From positions 62,001 through 126,000 of the forward strand of contig NZ_JANUGQ010000006.1 of assembly GCF_024756275.1 (NCBI RefSeq): a stretch of 64,000 bases of DNA, read 5' to 3'. The notes beneath the pieces were generated by a model. That model saw only the letters and a program-made list of their open reading frames with translations, was not told where the DNA came from and ran no database searches. Shown here piece after piece: positions 18,467 to 27,494 of this stretch (position 1 is its first letter; every line of letters starts with the position of its first letter). Both the position numbers and the translations under genes were made by a program. The DNA comes from Streptomyces pyxinae. GTDB lineage: Bacteria; Actinomycetota; Actinomycetes; Streptomycetales; Streptomycetaceae.

Positions 18467-20947
18467 CTAGCGGGGGGCCGGGCCGCGGCCGGTGGCGGTG
18501 CCCTTGGCGGCGTCCAAGGCGTAGACGCAGCGGTCCTTGCTGCACGCGTACACCACGCCCGCCCGGGCCACCAGCGAGCCGGTGATCTCGCCGCCGGTGG
18601 TGAGCTTCCAGCGGAGCTGGCCGCCGCCCGCGTCCAGGGTGTAGAGCACATGGTCGGCCGAGCCGAAGTGCACCCGGCCGTCGGCCACCACCGGGGCGCC
18701 GACGAGCGGGCCGCCGGCCGCGAACCGCCACTTGGGGGTGCCGGTCACCGCGTCCAGGGTGTAGAGCGCGCTGCCGCTGCCCACATGGACGTTGCCGTGC
18801 GCCACCAGCACCGGCTCGGCGGACTGGCGGGCCTCGGTGGCGATCCGCCAGCGGTCCTTGCCGGTCGCGGCGTCGAGCGCGTACACCGTGCCCAGGTAGT
18901 CCGCGAGATAGACCCCGCCGCCGGTGACGGCCGGGCCGGGGGCGAAGGCGGGCGGCGAGAGGAAGACCGCCGGGGCCTCGAAGTGCCAGCGCACCTGGCC
19001 GGAGCGCAGGTCCACCGAGAGCGCCCGGGTGCCGGCGACGACGTGGACACAGCCGTCCTCGGCCACGGTGAGGCGCACCGGTACGCCGCCGCAGGAGGCC
19101 GCGTCCCCGATCGGGTACGACCACCGCTCGGTGCCGCTGCGGGCGTCCAGGGCGCGCAGCCGGGCGTTCTGCCAGACGAAGACGGTGTCCCCGTGGACCG
19201 AGGGGCCGGCCTCCGCGGTCTCGAAGTCGGTCTGGGCGCCGGTGATCTCCCAGAGCTTGGCGCCGTTGGACGCCTCCCACGCCTGGACGCCGCCGCCCCG
19301 GGTGGCGGTGACCACGGTGCCCCGGTCGGCCTGGAGGGCGTACACCCAGGCGTCGGTGCTCAGCCGCCAGCGCTCGCTGCCGTCCTGGGCGTCGAGGGCG
19401 TAGAGCGAGGGGCCGTCGGAGGCGTGGATCCGGCCGCCGTCCACGGCCATGGACCAGGCCACGTCCCGGGTCTTGAAGCGGCGCCGGCCGCTGCCCGTGT
19501 CCAGGGCATGCACCTCGAAGGAGGTGACGTAGAGCAGCTCGCCCGCGACCACCGGGGTGCCCCACACGTCGTTGGACATCCGGAACCGCCAGGGCCGCCA
19601 GTGGCCCGGGTCGGCCGCCTCGGGCGCGGGCGCCGGCGGGGCGGTGAGCAGCGGCGGACCGGTGGGCGCGGGCTCGGCGACCCCGGTGGCGCCGGCCGGC
19701 GGGCGCACCCAGCCGGTGGTGGCCCCGGCACCCGGCAGGGCGGCGGCCCGGGTGGTGTCGGAGACCCGGGGCCCCGGGCCGATCGGCACGGCGGCGCCCG
19801 GCAGCCGTACCGGGGCCCCGTCGGGGGCGGGGCCGGAGCCTCCGCCGGGCCCTCCTCCGGGGCCGGTGAGCACCGGAGCGGCGCCCGGTCCGGCGGGGCG
19901 GGCGGGTGCCACCGGGCCACGGGCGGGCGCGGGGAGGGCCTGGCCGGTGCGCGGGTCGCCCCCGGGCGCGGCCGGCTCCCAGCCGGTCCCGGCGCCGGGG
20001 CCCGGCGGCGGCCCGGCCGGACGGGGCGGGGCGACCGGGGGCGGCGGGGTGGTACGGCCGCCGCCCCGGCGGTGCTCGATCATGGCGGTCGCCCGGGTGG
20101 GCAGCCAGGCCGACGCGGAACCGCTGTCGTCGCCGCCCGCGAAGAGGTGCGGGGCCAGCTGGGTCTGGAGGTCGGCCGGGGTGGAGCGGCGGGTCGCGTC
20201 CATCTGCATGCAGGACTCGATGAGCGGGCGCAGCTCGTCCGGCAGATCGGTGAGGTCGGGGCCCTCGCGCAGCAGCATGAAGACGGTCTCGACCGGGTTG
20301 GCACCGTGGAAGGGTGCGTGTCCGGTGCCGGCGAAGACCAGGGTGGAGCCGAGCGAGAAGACATCGCTGGCGCCGGTGACGCTGCGGGAGTCCCGGGCCT
20401 GCTCGGGGGACATGTAGGCCGGGGTGCCGACGGCCACGTTGGTCATGGTGAGCCGGGTGTTGGAGACGCCCGAGGCGATACCGAAGTCGATCACCCGGGG
20501 CCCGTCCTCGACGACCAGGACATTGGACGGCTTGAGGTCGCGGTGGACCAGGCCGGCGCCGTGGATCGACTGGAGCGCCTCCGCGATACCCGCCGCCAGC
20601 CAGCGGACCGCCTGGGCGGGCAGCGGGCCGCACTCGTTGACGATCTCCTCCAGGGAGGGCGCGGGGACATAGGCGGTGGCCAGCCAGGGCACGGCGGCCC
20701 GGGGGTCGGCGTCCACCACGGCTGCGGTGTAGAAGCCGGACACGGCCCGGGCCGCCTCCACCTCGCGGGTGAAGCGGACCCGGAACAGCTGGTCCTCGGC
20801 CAGCTCCGTCCGGACCGTCTTGATCGCGACGCGCCTCCCCGAGGCCGACCGCGCCAGGTACACCAGCCCCATGCCGCCGGCCCCGAGCCGGGCGAGCACT
20901 TCGAACGGGCCGATACGCCGCGGGTCGTGCTGCGTCAGCTGATCCAC
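18467..20947 (-). CDS. afsK: AfsK-type serine/threonine kinase with PQQ-like beta-propeller
   Basis: 826 residues. Kinase domain at about 12-270: glycine loop GAGGMG at 22-27, Lys43, catalytic HRDLKPSN at 135-142, DFG at 154-156, activation-loop Thr168/Thr169 and YMSPEQ at 178-183. A Pro/Gly-rich linker (about 290-430) leads to a C-terminal propeller of PQQ-enzyme-like repeats (TGSGRRRFKTRD, NGAKLWEITG, SGQVRWHFEA, TGKDRWRI, TGTPKWRFAAGG). AfsK autophosphorylates and phosphorylates AfsR. Domain order and neighbourhood match. The gene is convergent with the membrane protein gene, 67 bases away. Confidence 0.93.
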   Translation of the reverse strand: MDQLTQHDPRRIGPFEVLARLGAGGMGLVYLARSASGRRVAIKTVRTELAEDQLFRVRFTREVEAARAVSGFYTAAVVDADPRAAVPWLATAYVPAPSLEEIVNECGPLPAQAVRWLAAGIAEALQSIHGAGLVHRDLKPSNVLVVEDGPRVIDFGIASGVSNTRLTMTNVAVGTPAYMSPEQARDSRSVTGASDVFSLGSTLVFAGTGHAPFHGANPVETVFMLLREGPDLTDLPDELRPLIESCMQMDATRRSTPADLQTQLAPHLFAGGDDSGSASAWLPTRATAMIEHRRGGGRTTPPPPVAPPRPAGPPPGPGAGTGWEPAAPGGDPRTGQALPAPARGPVAPARPAGPGAAPVLTGPGGGPGGGSGPAPDGAPVRLPGAAVPIGPGPRVSDTTRAAALPGAGATTGWVRPPAGATGVAEPAPTGPPLLTAPPAPAPEAADPGHWRPWRFRMSNDVWGTPVVAGELLYVTSFEVHALDTGSGRRRFKTRDVAWSMAVDGGRIHASDGPSLYALDAQDGSERWRLSTDAWVYALQADRGTVVTATRGGGVQAWEASNGAKLWEITGAQTDFETAEAGPSVHGDTVFVWQNARLRALDARSGTERWSYPIGDAASCGGVPVRLTVAEDGCVHVVAGTRALSVDLRSGQVRWHFEAPAVFLSPPAFAPGPAVTGGGVYLADYLGTVYALDAATGKDRWRIATEARQSAEPVLVAHGNVHVGSGSALYTLDAVTGTPKWRFAAGGPLVGAPVVADGRVHFGSADHVLYTLDAGGGQLRWKLTTGGEITGSLVARAGVVYACSKDRCVYALDAAKGTATGRGPAPR

Positions 20948-21240
20948 TTGCTAGCCACCTCCCCGTCGGGGCCGTGCGATCACGGCCCCGTGCCCCCTGA
21001 TTCTTCCTGTCCGGGGCGGCGGTTGCGAACCCAGGGGGCGGATCGGGGTGTCTCGTCCCGAAACCGGACAGCCACGGACAGCCACGGACGGACGGCGGGA
21101 CGGGCGGGCGCGATGGGCCGCCGGGCGGGATGGGCGGACACGGCGGGTGGCCGGGCACGGCGGCCGGGCGGACACGGTAGACGGGCGGGACAGGCCCGGG
21201 CAGCGCGGGGGCAGGCGGGGCGGGGGCAGGCAGTGTGGGG
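20948..21240. other. Region between the VOC gene end and afsK start
   Basis: 293 bases upstream of afsK, made mostly of degenerate repeats: ACAGCCACGG twice near 21068-21088 and GGGCGGACACGG several times at 21130-21180. No gene is evident. The afsK promoter is expected near 20950-21060. Confidence 0.4.
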
Positions 21241-22134
21241 TCAGGCGGCGTGGGGTTCCGCCAGGACGGCGAAGACCGCGCCCTGGTCGTCGGCGATCAC
21301 CGCGATCCTGCCGTACGGGGTGTCGAACGGCGGCTCGGTCACCCGGCCGCCCAGCCGCTCGGCCCCGGCGGCGGTGTCGTCGCAGTCCTCGACCGCGAAG
21401 TAGGTGAGGAAGTGGGCGGGCATCTCGGCCGGGAAGGCGTCGGTGATGACGCTGCGGCCACCGACGGCGGTCTCGTCGCTCGCCCGGGTCCCGGCCGGTG
21501 ACCAGACCCGGAAGTCCACGGCCGGGTCGTCCTCCAGATCGCGCACCTGGAAGCCGAAGACGGCCTCGTAGAAGGAGTCGACGGCGTCCTTGGCCCGGGT
21601 GTAGACCTCGGTCCAGCAGAACGAACCGGGCACGCCCTGCTTCTCGAAGCCGCTCAGGGCGCCCGCCTGCCAGAGCCCGAAGACGGCACCGCCCGGGTCG
21701 GCGGCGACCGCCAGCACGCCCCGGTCGGCGAAGGCCACCGGATCGGTCACCATCCGCCCGCCGGCGTCCTTGATCCGCGCGGTGAGCGCGACCGCGTCCG
21801 GGGTGGCGAAGTAGACGCCCCAGGCGGTCGGCATCCGGCCGTCCCGCTTGGCGGCCAGGGCGGCGACCCGTCTGCCGTCGCTGTAGGCGTCCGCGTACCG
21901 GCCGTACGCCGCCCCGGCGGCGCCCCCGGTTTTCGCGCCGCTCGCGCCGCTCGTGCCGCCCGCGCCCGTTCCCGTCCCTTTCCCGGTTCCCGGCTCCACC
22001 GGCGTTTCCGTTCCGGGCCGCCGGTCACCGGGGAACGTCCAGCCGAACAGGCCCCCGTAGAAGCGCTTTCCGGCTTCGAGGTCGGGGAGCAGCACATCGG
22101 CCCAGCAGGGAGTGCCCTCGGTGAATGCGCTCAT
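21241..22134 (-). CDS. Two-domain VOC (glyoxalase-fold) protein, possible KbpA counterpart
   Basis: 297 residues with two vicinal-oxygen-chelate domains. The first starts FTEGTPCWADVLLPDLEAGKRFYGGLFGWTF, the second GSFCWTEVYTRAKDAVDSFYEAVFGFQV. Each shows the beta-alpha-beta-beta-beta pattern. A Gly/Thr-rich insertion (about residues 41-66) splits the first domain. Proteins of this kind in Streptomyces were long labelled hydroxylases; ligand unknown. It lies directly upstream of afsK on the same strand, the position of kbpA (AfsK-binding inhibitor) in S. coelicolor as I remember it, so KbpA is a candidate identity by context only. Start ATG 22134 has ribosome site GGAAGGA. Confidence 0.8.
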   Translation of the reverse strand: MSAFTEGTPCWADVLLPDLEAGKRFYGGLFGWTFPGDRRPGTETPVEPGTGKGTGTGAGGTSGASGAKTGGAAGAAYGRYADAYSDGRRVAALAAKRDGRMPTAWGVYFATPDAVALTARIKDAGGRMVTDPVAFADRGVLAVAADPGGAVFGLWQAGALSGFEKQGVPGSFCWTEVYTRAKDAVDSFYEAVFGFQVRDLEDDPAVDFRVWSPAGTRASDETAVGGRSVITDAFPAEMPAHFLTYFAVEDCDDTAAGAERLGGRVTEPPFDTPYGRIAVIADDQGAVFAVLAEPHAA

Positions 22135-22220
22135 GGACGGATTCCTTCCCGGGGAGGGGCGGGGCGGCGGCGCCTCCATTCACGCTACTGGCGCGGGACG
22201 GGAGCCGCAGGGGGAGAATT

Positions 22221-22245
22221 CCGGTACGTACCCGTCCCGTACCGG
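22221..22245. promoter_or_regulatory. Inverted repeat between divergent VOC and TetR genes
   Basis: CCGGTACG (22221-22228) and CGTACCGG (22238-22245) form an 8-9-8 inverted repeat. It sits 60-110 bases from both start codons, the usual place for a TetR operator controlling both directions. Confidence 0.5.
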
Positions 22246-22305
22246 GTCGCACCCATTTGCAGTCGGCCGAATCGCGGTCCGATCACCCCTCGGTAAGCTG
22301 ACGAC

Positions 22306-22953
22306 ATGACAGGACAAGTACGCACCGTCGACGGCCGCGTGGCCGGTCGGCGTGGTCAGGCGACGCGGCAGAAGCTGCTCGACTGCCTCAGCGAGATGCT
22401 CAGCTCCTCGCCGTACCGGGACGTCAAAGTCATCGACGTGGCCCGGAAGGCGGGCACGTCCCCCGCGACCTTCTACCAGTACTTCCCGGACGTCGAGGGC
22501 GCCGTTCTGGAGATCGCGGAAGAAATGGCCCGGGAAGGCACCGGACTGACCGAACTGGTCGCCGGCCGGTCCTGGGCCGGCAAGGCCGGCTGGCAGTCGT
22601 CGGAGGAACTGGTCGACGGCTTCATGGACTTCTGGCGGAGAAACGACGCCATTCTCCGGGTGATCGATCTCGGGGCGGCCGAGGGCGACAAGCGGTTCTA
22701 CAAACTCCGTATGAAGATCCTGGGTTCGGTCACCACCTCGCTCGCGGACTCCGTGCGGGAACTCCAGGCGAAGAACAGGCTCGACAAGGACATCAATCCG
22801 GCGGCAATGGCCGGCGCACTGGTCACGATGCTGGCGGCGGTCGCCTCGCACCAGAAGGGTTTTCAGACCTGGGGAGTCAAACAGGCCGAACTGCGCCCGA
22901 ATCTGGCGCTGCTGGTCCATCTCGGCATCACCGGAAGGAAGCCGTCCCGGTAA
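22306..22953 (+). CDS. TetR-family transcriptional regulator
   Basis: 215 residues. The N-terminal helix-turn-helix (residues about 17-63) reads RGQATRQKLLDCLSEMLSS then VIDVARKAGTSPATFYQYFPDVEGAV, standard TetR DNA-binding sequence. The C-terminal half is all-helical and would bind an unknown ligand. It is divergent from the VOC gene with an inverted repeat between them, suggesting autoregulation and control of the VOC gene. From memory a TetR gene occupies the same place near afsK in S. coelicolor. Confidence 0.9.
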   Translation: MTGQVRTVDGRVAGRRGQATRQKLLDCLSEMLSSSPYRDVKVIDVARKAGTSPATFYQYFPDVEGAVLEIAEEMAREGTGLTELVAGRSWAGKAGWQSSEELVDGFMDFWRRNDAILRVIDLGAAEGDKRFYKLRMKILGSVTTSLADSVRELQAKNRLDKDINPAAMAGALVTMLAAVASHQKGFQTWGVKQAELRPNLALLVHLGITGRKPSR

Positions 22954-22954
22954 C

Positions 22955-22992
22955 GGGCGCCGGGCCCGCCCCGAAGGGCCTTTCCGGCGCCC
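22955..22992 (+). terminator. Terminator after the TetR gene
   Basis: GGGCGCCGG (22955-22963) pairs perfectly with CCGGCGCCC (22984-22992), with an inner GCCC/GGGC stem, directly after the stop codon. It is followed by TTTCCCTC. Confidence 0.65.
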
Positions 22993-23214
22993 TTTCCCTC
23001 ATCTCTCCGGCCCCTCTCCCGACATATTCCCGGCACCTTTCGGCATGAACTGCCGGCCATGAACTGCCGGAATGGCCTTCCGGAACGACTTTTCCGGATG
23101 CCCCCCGGGGTGCCCGCCCCCGGGCGTGGTGCGTTCCCGGCGCGCATCCGGTCCTACGGCCGTAAGGGCGATGCGCAGACGCGGTACGGGAGGGCGGCGG
23201 CTCATGATGGCTCC

Positions 23215-23901
23215 ATGAGTGAGCACCCGTACCCCTCCGTCAGCCCCGGTGAGTTCGAGGAGACCCTGCGCGCGCAGCGGGTCTGGGACACCGAGCTGCC
23301 CGCCTTCGATCCGGACGGCGCCCCCGAGGCGCCCCTGCCGCTCTTCCACGCGTGGTTCGTCGCGGCGGCCACGGCCGGGCAGCCCGAGCCGCACACCATG
23401 ACACTGGCGACGGTGGACGCCACCGGACGACCGGACGTACGGACCCTGATGCTGCACGGCGCGGATGAGCGCGGCTGGCACTTCGCCTCGCACGCCACCA
23501 GCGCCAAGGGCCACCAGCTCGCCACCGCCCCGGACGCGGCGCTCGGCTTCTACTGGTCCGTCCAGGGGCGGCAGGTGCGGGTGCGGGGCCGGGTCTCCCC
23601 GGGGACCTGGGAGGAGGCCGACGCCGATCTGCGGGTGCGTTCGACCGGGGCGCTGGCCTCGGCGCTGGCGGGCCGGCAGAGCGAACCGCTGCCGTCGGCG
23701 GCCGAGCTGGACCGGGCGCTCGACGCCGCCTGGGCGCGGGCCGAGGCGGAACCGGAGGCGCGGGCGGAGAGCTGGACGGTGTACACCCTGGCGCCCGCCG
23801 AGGTCGAGTTCTTCCAGGGCGACGCCCGCCGGCGCCATGTCCGGCTGCGCTACCGCCGGGCGGACGACGGCGGCTGGACCCGGGAACTGCTCTGGCCCTG
23901 A
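23215..23901 (+). CDS. Pyridoxamine-phosphate-oxidase-fold flavoprotein
   Basis: 228 residues with the PNPOx split-barrel fold: the FMN-binding region TMTLATVDATGRPDVRTLMLHG, then FASHATSAKGHQLATAPDAALGFYW, and a C-terminal PNPOx dimerisation-like segment ending RLRYRRADDGGWTRELLWP. It resembles pdxH but differs from the canonical copy at 47138-47809. It may be a paralog using FMN or F420 on another substrate. ATG 23215 gives a normal start. The last 31 bases are tandemly triplicated beyond the stop. Confidence 0.85.
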   Translation: MSEHPYPSVSPGEFEETLRAQRVWDTELPAFDPDGAPEAPLPLFHAWFVAAATAGQPEPHTMTLATVDATGRPDVRTLMLHGADERGWHFASHATSAKGHQLATAPDAALGFYWSVQGRQVRVRGRVSPGTWEEADADLRVRSTGALASALAGRQSEPLPSAAELDRALDAAWARAEAEPEARAESWTVYTLAPAEVEFFQGDARRRHVRLRYRRADDGGWTRELLWP

Positions 23902-23964
23902 CGGCCGGACCCGGGAACCGCTCCGGTCCAGGCGGCCGGACCCGGGAACCGCTCCCGGCCCTGG
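23869..23964. repeat. 31-bp tandem triplicate of the gene end
   Basis: The final bases of the PNPOx-fold gene (around 23869-23901) are followed by two more copies (about 23901-23932 and 23931-23964). The shared core GGACCCGGGAAC starts at 23876, 23907 and 23938, exactly 31 bases apart. Later copies are diverged at a few positions. Confidence 0.85.
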
Positions 23965-24040
23965 CGGCGTGACCGGATCGCAACCGAATGCCCTCGCGAC
24001 CGAGACCCACGGTGTGAGCGGATCATTACGCTGGGCGTCC

Positions 24041-25261
24041 ATGGCCGGACTCACCCAGGACATGTCCCCGTACTCCTTGTACCCCGTGTACCCGGTGTAC
24101 GTCGTCGGCGGCGGCCCCGGCGGACTCGCCGTCGCCGCCGCGCTCCGCCAACGGGGCGTACGGGCCGTCGTCCTGGAGAAGTCCGACGCGCTGGGGGACT
24201 CCTGGCGCCGCCACTACGACCGGCTGCGGCTGCACACCACCCGGCGCCGGTCGTCGCTGCCCGGGCTGCGGCTGCCCCGCCGGTTCGGCCGCTGGGTGGC
24301 CCGGGACGATCTGGTGCGCTACCTGGAGAAGTACGCCGAGGCGCACGAGCTGGAGGTCGTCACCGGCGTCGAGGTCACCCGGCTGGTGCGGGTCGGGCGG
24401 CTGTGGACCCTGCACGCCACCGGCGGGCGGCTGCTGACCGGCCGGGCGGTGGTCGTGGCGACCGGCTACAACCACACGCCGCACCTGCCGCGGTGGCCCG
24501 GCCTGGAGTCGTACGGCGGCGAGCTGCTGCACGCGAGCGACTACCGGAATCCGGCGCCCTTCGCCGGCCGGGACGTCCTGGTGGTCGGCGCCGGGAACAC
24601 CGGTGCCGAACTGGCGGTGGACCTCGCCCGGGGCGGTGCCGCCCGGGTACGGCTCGCGGTGCGCACCCCGCCGCACCTGGTACGCCGCTCCACCCTCGGC
24701 TGGCCCGCCCAGGCGACCGCCGTCCTGGTGCGCCGGCTGCCGGTACGGCTGGTGGACGCGGGCGCCCGGGTGCTGGCCCGGCTCTCGGTGCCCGACCTGT
24801 CGGCGCACGGGTTGCCCCGGCCGGCCGGCGGGCTCTACTCACGGGCCCGGCAGGGCGCCATCCCGGTGCAGGACACCGGACGGACCGGACTGATCAGGGC
24901 GATACGGAGCGGCCGGGTGGAGCCGGTGGCGGCGGTGGAGTCCTTCGACGGCGACACGGTGGTGCTGGCGGACGGCACCCGGATCACCCCCGACACGGTG
25001 ATCGCCGCGACCGGGTACCGGCGGGGGCTGGAGGCGCTGGCCGGCGAGCTGGGCGTACTGGACCGGCGCGGGCTGCCACGGACCCACGGCGCCCGGACCG
25101 CCGACCACGCGCGGGGCCTCTACTTCACCGGCTTCACCACCCCGATCAGCGGCACCCTGCGTGAACTGGGCCTGGACGCCCGCCGGATAGCCCGCTCCAT
25201 CGCCCGTACCGCACCCCGGCCCCGGCGGGCCCCGACGGCAACGGCGGGCCGGACGGCGTAG
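24041..25261 (+). CDS. FAD-dependent monooxygenase-like oxidoreductase
   Basis: About 406 residues. The FAD-binding Rossmann motif VVGGGPGGLAVAAAL is near residue 20 and the NAD(P)H-binding motif VLVVGAGNTGAELAVDLA near 177, with the ATGYNHTPHLPRWPG loop between. This is the layout of flavin-containing monooxygenases and YhhT/CzcO-like enzymes. Substrate unknown. I chose ATG 24041; GTG 24014 is possible. The N-terminal stretch before the Rossmann fold (YSLYPVYPVYVV) is unusual. The next gene starts 10 bases after its stop, so the two may be co-transcribed. Confidence 0.85.
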   Translation: MAGLTQDMSPYSLYPVYPVYVVGGGPGGLAVAAALRQRGVRAVVLEKSDALGDSWRRHYDRLRLHTTRRRSSLPGLRLPRRFGRWVARDDLVRYLEKYAEAHELEVVTGVEVTRLVRVGRLWTLHATGGRLLTGRAVVVATGYNHTPHLPRWPGLESYGGELLHASDYRNPAPFAGRDVLVVGAGNTGAELAVDLARGGAARVRLAVRTPPHLVRRSTLGWPAQATAVLVRRLPVRLVDAGARVLARLSVPDLSAHGLPRPAGGLYSRARQGAIPVQDTGRTGLIRAIRSGRVEPVAAVESFDGDTVVLADGTRITPDTVIAATGYRRGLEALAGELGVLDRRGLPRTHGARTADHARGLYFTGFTTPISGTLRELGLDARRIARSIARTAPRPRRAPTATAGRTA

Positions 25262-25271
25262 GTTCGGGCGC

Positions 25272-25928
25272 ATGGCTGTCATTCATCAGACGACCCTGAC
25301 CCCCGGCAAGCTGGAACTGCTCGCCGACTGGCTGCCCGGCCGCCCCTGGTACACCGGCGGGGACCGGGAGCCGCGCCCGGAGCGCGCGGGCGGCTTCCGG
25401 CTCGACGACCCGGCGGGGGAGGTGGGCCTGGAGTTCATGGCGATCGCGGACGGTTCGGGCGGCCCGACGGCGGTCTACCACGTGCCGCTCACCTACCGGG
25501 GAGCGCCGCTCGACGGGGCGGAGGAGGGCCTGGTCGGCACCGCCGAGCACGGCGTGCTGGGGAAGCGCTGGGTCTACGACGGGGCCCATGACCCGGTGCT
25601 GGTCGGCCAGTTGCTGGCGCTGATCCAGGGGGCCGCCGAACCGCAGATGCAGCGGGTCTCGGACACCCCCGACCCCTCCGTCGTCCCGCACTTCGGCGGC
25701 ACCGCCCTCACCGACCCGGCCGGGCCGACGGCGGTGGTGGACGGACCGGACGGCACCCACGTGACGGTGGAGACCGCGACCGGTCCGGTCACCCTCACGA
25801 TCGTCCGCGCGCTGCGCCCCGGGACACCCGGCGGGTCCGGTGTGCTGGGGTGGGTCACCGCCGGCTGGCTCCCGGAGGACGCCGGACGGCGGGGCCCGTA
25901 CGCCGTACTGCGCGCCGCCGGGCACTGA
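25272..25928 (+). CDS. Maltokinase N-terminal cap-like domain protein
   Basis: 218 residues starting MAVIHQTTLTPGKLELLADWLP, which I recognise as the N-terminal cap domain seen in actinobacterial maltokinases, here as a stand-alone protein without a kinase domain. Other cap-like features are GLEFMAIADG, the VYHVPLTYRGAPLDGAE segment and HGVLGKRWVYDGAHDP. Its function is unknown and it has no visible signal peptide. It begins 10 bases after the flavoenzyme. Confidence 0.75.
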   Translation: MAVIHQTTLTPGKLELLADWLPGRPWYTGGDREPRPERAGGFRLDDPAGEVGLEFMAIADGSGGPTAVYHVPLTYRGAPLDGAEEGLVGTAEHGVLGKRWVYDGAHDPVLVGQLLALIQGAAEPQMQRVSDTPDPSVVPHFGGTALTDPAGPTAVVDGPDGTHVTVETATGPVTLTIVRALRPGTPGGSGVLGWVTAGWLPEDAGRRGPYAVLRAAGH

Positions 25929-25948
25929 GCCCGGCACCCGCCGGAACC

Positions 25949-26028
25949 GCCGGCCGCCGGGTCAGGGGGTGCGCCCCCGCCGCCGTCCACCGCCGCGCTC
26001 CCGGGTGTCCGCCGGCCGCCGGGTCAGG
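25949..26028. repeat. 18-bp direct repeat spanning the MFS stop codon
   Basis: GCCGGCCGCCGGGTCAGG occurs perfectly at 25949-25966 and 26011-26028. In the second copy TCA (26024-26026) is the stop codon of the minus-strand MFS gene; the first copy is intergenic. Confidence 0.8.
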
Positions 26029-27424
26029 CGGCCGGGGCCACGGCGGCCGGGGTGGGGGCCTGGGCGCGGGCGGGGCGGCGGCGGATGACCAGGGCCATCA
26101 GGGCGGCGGCCGCGCAGAGCGCGCCGGAGGCGTACCAGACCACGTCGTACGAGCCGAAGGCGTCCCGCGCCAGACCGCCCGCGAAGGCCACCGCCGCCGC
26201 GCCCACCTGGTGGGAGGCGAGCACCCAGCCGAAGACGATGGCGGAGTCGTCGCCGTACTGCTCCCGGCAGAGGGCGATGGTCGGCGGCACGGTGGCCACC
26301 CAGTCCAGCCCGTAGAAGACGATGAAGAAGACCATCGGCGGGTGCACGGCCGGTGCCAGCAGCATCGGCAGGAAGAGCAGCGAGATGCCGCGCAGGGCGT
26401 AGTACACCGCCAGCAGCCGGCGCGGTTCGAAGCGGTCGGTGAACCAGCCGGAGGCGATGGTGCCGGCGACATCGAAGACACCGATCACCGCGAGCAGCGA
26501 GGCGGCCGCCGTGATGGGCATCCCGTGGTCGTGGGCGGCGGGCACGAAGTGCGTCTTGACCAGCCCGTTGGTGGACGCCCCGCAGATGGCGAAGGTGCCC
26601 GCGAGCAGCCAGAACGGTCCGGTACGGGCGGCGGAGAGCAGCACGGTGACCGCCCGGCGGGCCGCGCCCGGCACCGGCACGGGCCGGGGCACCGGCTCGG
26701 TCGCCCCGTAGGGCGCGAGGCCCACGTCCGCCGGGTGGTCGCGGAGCAGCAGCCAGACGAACGGCACCACGGCGAGCGCCGAGAGCGCGACCGTGACGGC
26801 CGCCGGGCGCCAGCCGTGCGCCTGGACCAGCCAGGAGAGCAGCGGCAGGAAGACCAGTTGGCCGGAGGCGCCGGCTGCGGTGAGGATGCCGGTCACCAGC
26901 CCGCGCCGGGCGGCGAACCAGCGGTTGGTCACGGTGGCGGCGAAGGCCAGCGCCATGGAGCCACTGCCCATGCCGACCAACAGGCCCCAGTAGAGGACGA
27001 GTTGCCAGGCGGCGGTCATCCAGACGGTGAGCAGCGAGCCGACCGCGATGACCGAGAGTGCGACCGCCACCACCCGGCGGATGCCGAACCGGTCCATCAG
27101 CGCGGCGGCGAACGGCGCCGTGAGGCCGTAGAGCGCGAGATTGACGGAGACGGCGAGCCCGATGGTCCCGCGCGACCAGGTGAACTCCTGGTGGAGCGGC
27201 TCGATCAGCAGACCGGGCAGGGAGCCGAAGGCGGCGGCGCCGATGATCGTCACAAAGGTGACGGCGGCGACCGACCACGCCCGGTGCACCCGGAACCGTC
27301 TCCGGCCCGGCGGGCCACCCGGAGCGGAAGCGTTCACAGGAGCACTCGCGGAGCCGGAGGCGGAGGTGGGCACGGAGCCGGAGGCGGTCACCGGGGCGGC
27401 GGGCGGCGGGGTCGTCTGGGTCAC
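26024..27424 (-). CDS. MFS transporter (OFA/monocarboxylate-like)
   Basis: 466 residues with 12 predicted helices. MFS hallmarks include the loop 2-3 motif ALMDRFGIRRV and the later SGWFTDRFEPRRLLAVYY. WSRGTIGLAVSVNLALYGLTAPFAAALMDRFG resembles OFA/MCT-type carriers. A Pro/Ser/Ala-rich N-terminal tail of about 45 residues precedes helix 1. Start GTG 27424 (VTQTTPPP) has AGGATGAGGAT before it. It is divergent from a GlxA-type regulator 70 bases away, which probably controls it. Confidence 0.88.
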   Translation of the reverse strand: MTQTTPPPAAPVTASGSVPTSASGSASAPVNASAPGGPPGRRRFRVHRAWSVAAVTFVTIIGAAAFGSLPGLLIEPLHQEFTWSRGTIGLAVSVNLALYGLTAPFAAALMDRFGIRRVVAVALSVIAVGSLLTVWMTAAWQLVLYWGLLVGMGSGSMALAFAATVTNRWFAARRGLVTGILTAAGASGQLVFLPLLSWLVQAHGWRPAAVTVALSALAVVPFVWLLLRDHPADVGLAPYGATEPVPRPVPVPGAARRAVTVLLSAARTGPFWLLAGTFAICGASTNGLVKTHFVPAAHDHGMPITAAASLLAVIGVFDVAGTIASGWFTDRFEPRRLLAVYYALRGISLLFLPMLLAPAVHPPMVFFIVFYGLDWVATVPPTIALCREQYGDDSAIVFGWVLASHQVGAAAVAFAGGLARDAFGSYDVVWYASGALCAAAALMALVIRRRPARAQAPTPAAVAPAA

Positions 27425-27494
27425 ATCCTCATCCTGCTGATTCGGTGAACACGGAACCACTGGCCCGAATGACAGCTTTCGATAGGATCGGGCC

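Noticed and set aside
26052..27440. Several plus-strand open frames across the MFS gene
   Set aside because: They are antisense to a gene with clear 12-helix content and have no family features.
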